Source: Sporocytophaga myxococcoides (GTDB taxonomy: Bacteria; Bacteroidota; Bacteroidia; Cytophagales; Cytophagaceae). From it: a DNA stretch of 64,000 nucleotides. How positions within the stretch are numbered: position 1 is the stretch's first letter; every line of letters starts with the position of its first letter. The position numbers and the translations under genes are program-made. Below, piece by piece: positions 62,962 through 64,000 of this stretch. Location: assembly GCF_000775915.1 (NCBI RefSeq), contig NZ_BBLT01000001.1:62001-126000 (forward strand). The letters run 5' to 3'. Under the pieces are notes generated by a model, which saw nothing but the letters and a program-made list of their open reading frames with translations, was not told where the DNA came from and did no database searches.

Positions 62962-64000
62962 TTAGAATTCAGATTCAAGACCGAATCTTTTTCTTAATTC
63001 ATCAATGATGGGATATTTCTGGGTAAGGTAGTTTAGCTTCTCTTTTGGAGTGTAAATTAACTTTACTTCATCCTGAGAGGAGAGTTCAGCTTCAAGCTGG
63101 AGGGTTTTATTGCTAATCTTGCTTCTCAGAAAATCAAGCAGAGAAGCTCTCATTTCATTTATTTGATCTTGCTGGATGAAATTATCAAGTTTGATTTTGA
63201 TAATATTACCATCCACCAAATCATATGCTCTGTCAATAATAAAGTATTCGTTCATTTTTCCTTCATTTCTCAGCATCATGGCATATTCCTGCCAGTATTT
63301 CATGAGTTCTTTCGGGTCAATGGGCTTATTTACAGTGATCAGATCTGATGCTGATACTGTTTCGGTTTTCTTTTCAGGTACTTTAGTGTCGGCTCCTTTT
63401 TGGAGATCTTTCAGACTGGGAAGCTTAATCGTTGATTTAAGCTCTGATTTTTCAGCAGCGGCGGGTTTGGGAGCTGCTGGACCGATATTGGTTTTGGATT
63501 CGGAAAGCGCCTCTGCAGGCGCCCCGGATCCAGTATTATTTACTGTATCAGCTTTTTTTTTTAACTCCTCAGGCATTGCCCGGAGTTCAGCACCAAGATT
63601 TATAGCCTGATTTAGAAAGGCCATCTTCATAAGCGCCAATTCTATCAGAAGTCTCGGGTTTTTGCTGTTTTTGAATTGAAGATCACATCCGCTGATAATA
63701 TTCAGGCATGACATAAGAAATGAAATAGATGTTGCTTCTGCCTGAGAACCATATTTCTGTTTCACCTCATCTGATACTTCAAGAAGTTTGAGTGTTGCAG
63801 CGTCTTTGCATACAAGTAAGTTACGCAAATGCTCACCTAGTCCGATAATAAAGTTATGGCCGTCGAACCCATCTCTCAGAATTTCATCATATACAAGCAA
63901 TGCGCCTGATACATCCTGACGATTCAGTAAGTCTGTCATCTTGAAATAATAATCATAATCAAGAATATGAAGATTGTCTATTGTACACTTGTATGTTACT
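62962..64000 (-). CDS. dnaX: DNA polymerase III subunit gamma/tau, C-terminal part (partial)
   Basis: The 3' end of dnaX; the gene enters from beyond the right edge. The frame stays open to base 64000 and reads NLHILDYDYYFKMTDLLN at the junction, which matches the clamp-loader collar domain (domain III) of DnaX, so the ATPase modules lie outside the window. The visible 345 residues contain that collar domain (to about residue 140 here). A Pro/Ala/Lys-rich linker and a tau-like C-terminal domain (about 230-345) that binds the polymerase follow. The internal ATG at 63939 is not the start. Confidence 0.93.
   Translation of the reverse strand, partial: VTYKCTIDNLHILDYDYYFKMTDLLNRQDVSGALLVYDEILRDGFDGHNFIIGLGEHLRNLLVCKDAATLKLLEVSDEVKQKYGSQAEATSISFLMSCLNIISGCDLQFKNSKNPRLLIELALMKMAFLNQAINLGAELRAMPEELKKKADTVNNTGSGAPAEALSESKTNIGPAAPKPAAAEKSELKSTIKLPSLKDLQKGADTKVPEKKTETVSASDLITVNKPIDPKELMKYWQEYAMMLRNEGKMNEYFIIDRAYDLVDGNIIKIKLDNFIQQDQINEMRASLLDFLRSKISNKTLQLEAELSSQDEVKLIYTPKEKLNYLTQKYPIIDELRKRFGLESEF

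Noticed and set aside
1-64000. Search for insertion sequences, CRISPR arrays, prophage genes, rRNA and tRNA genes
   Set aside because: None was found by eye on either strand; gene content and base composition look uniform throughout.

Overview
This is an AT-rich chromosomal segment from a member of the Bacteroidota, most likely Cytophagales (Cytophaga/Sporocytophaga-like). The placement is inferred from several features. Promoters fit the Bacteroidota pattern TTG/TTTG-N18..22-TAnnTTTG. Start codons mostly lack Shine-Dalgarno sequences. The window carries families typical of the phylum: DUF2795, a DUF6089-type outer-membrane protein, a DUF4369-thioredoxin fusion, a von Willebrand A membrane protein and many short lipoproteins with CKK after the signal peptide. 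The content is almost entirely core chromosome. I see no insertion sequence, prophage, CRISPR array, rRNA or tRNA gene.

Layout. 0.1-6.4 kb: clpC, then on the minus strand a stand-alone TIR-like (CAP12/PF10137-type) protein, a VWA membrane protein and fabG. 6.5-15.3 kb: lpd, the galT/galE pair (divergent), an EamA transporter, rarA, a ferritin-like DUF892 protein, an outer-membrane protein and sucD. 15.3-20 kb: small envelope or poorly characterised genes (chalcone-isomerase-like, DUF985 cupin, lipoproteins, a Ca3427-like binding protein, a lipoprotein/beta-barrel pair). 20.1-26.7 kb, minus strand: radC, DUF1684, pheT, a coiled-coil protein, zapA and rny as one run, with rpsT upstream under its own promoter and terminator. 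26.8-34 kb: a zinc phospholipase C/S1-P1-like protein, ettA, DUF2795, an orphan ABC ATPase, ispD, queA and recA. 34.1-39.9 kb, plus strand: a putative aminopeptidase, DUF3108, a TlpA-like thioredoxin, a PhoB/PhoR-like pair and a pseudouridine synthase. 40.0-42.7 kb: the rplM-rpsI-rpsB-tsf translation cluster. 42.7-45.0 kb, minus strand: a TPR/LRR lipoprotein-like protein and aminopeptidase P. 45.0-57.4 kb: a long plus-strand run of subtilase, M16 peptidase, O-methyltransferase, LysM lytic transglycosylase, two giant PAS histidine kinases and a lone receiver, closed by one terminator. 57.4-64 kb, minus strand: icd, a frameshifted lipoprotein gene, a large M16 peptidase and the 3' part of dnaX, which runs off the window.

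Genes that work together: radC-to-rny links DNA/tRNA charging, cell division and mRNA decay in one transcription unit; rplM-rpsI-rpsB-tsf is the classic translation cluster, with an internal intrinsic terminator before tsf; the 45-57 kb run combines envelope proteolysis, peptidoglycan cleavage and a PAS-kinase cascade. No clearly new multi-gene defence or metabolic system is visible. The items most worth following are the tandem PAS-kinase/receiver module, the palindrome over the recA promoter, the lone TIR-like protein, the frameshifted lipoprotein gene and the apparent non-AUG start of rarA.
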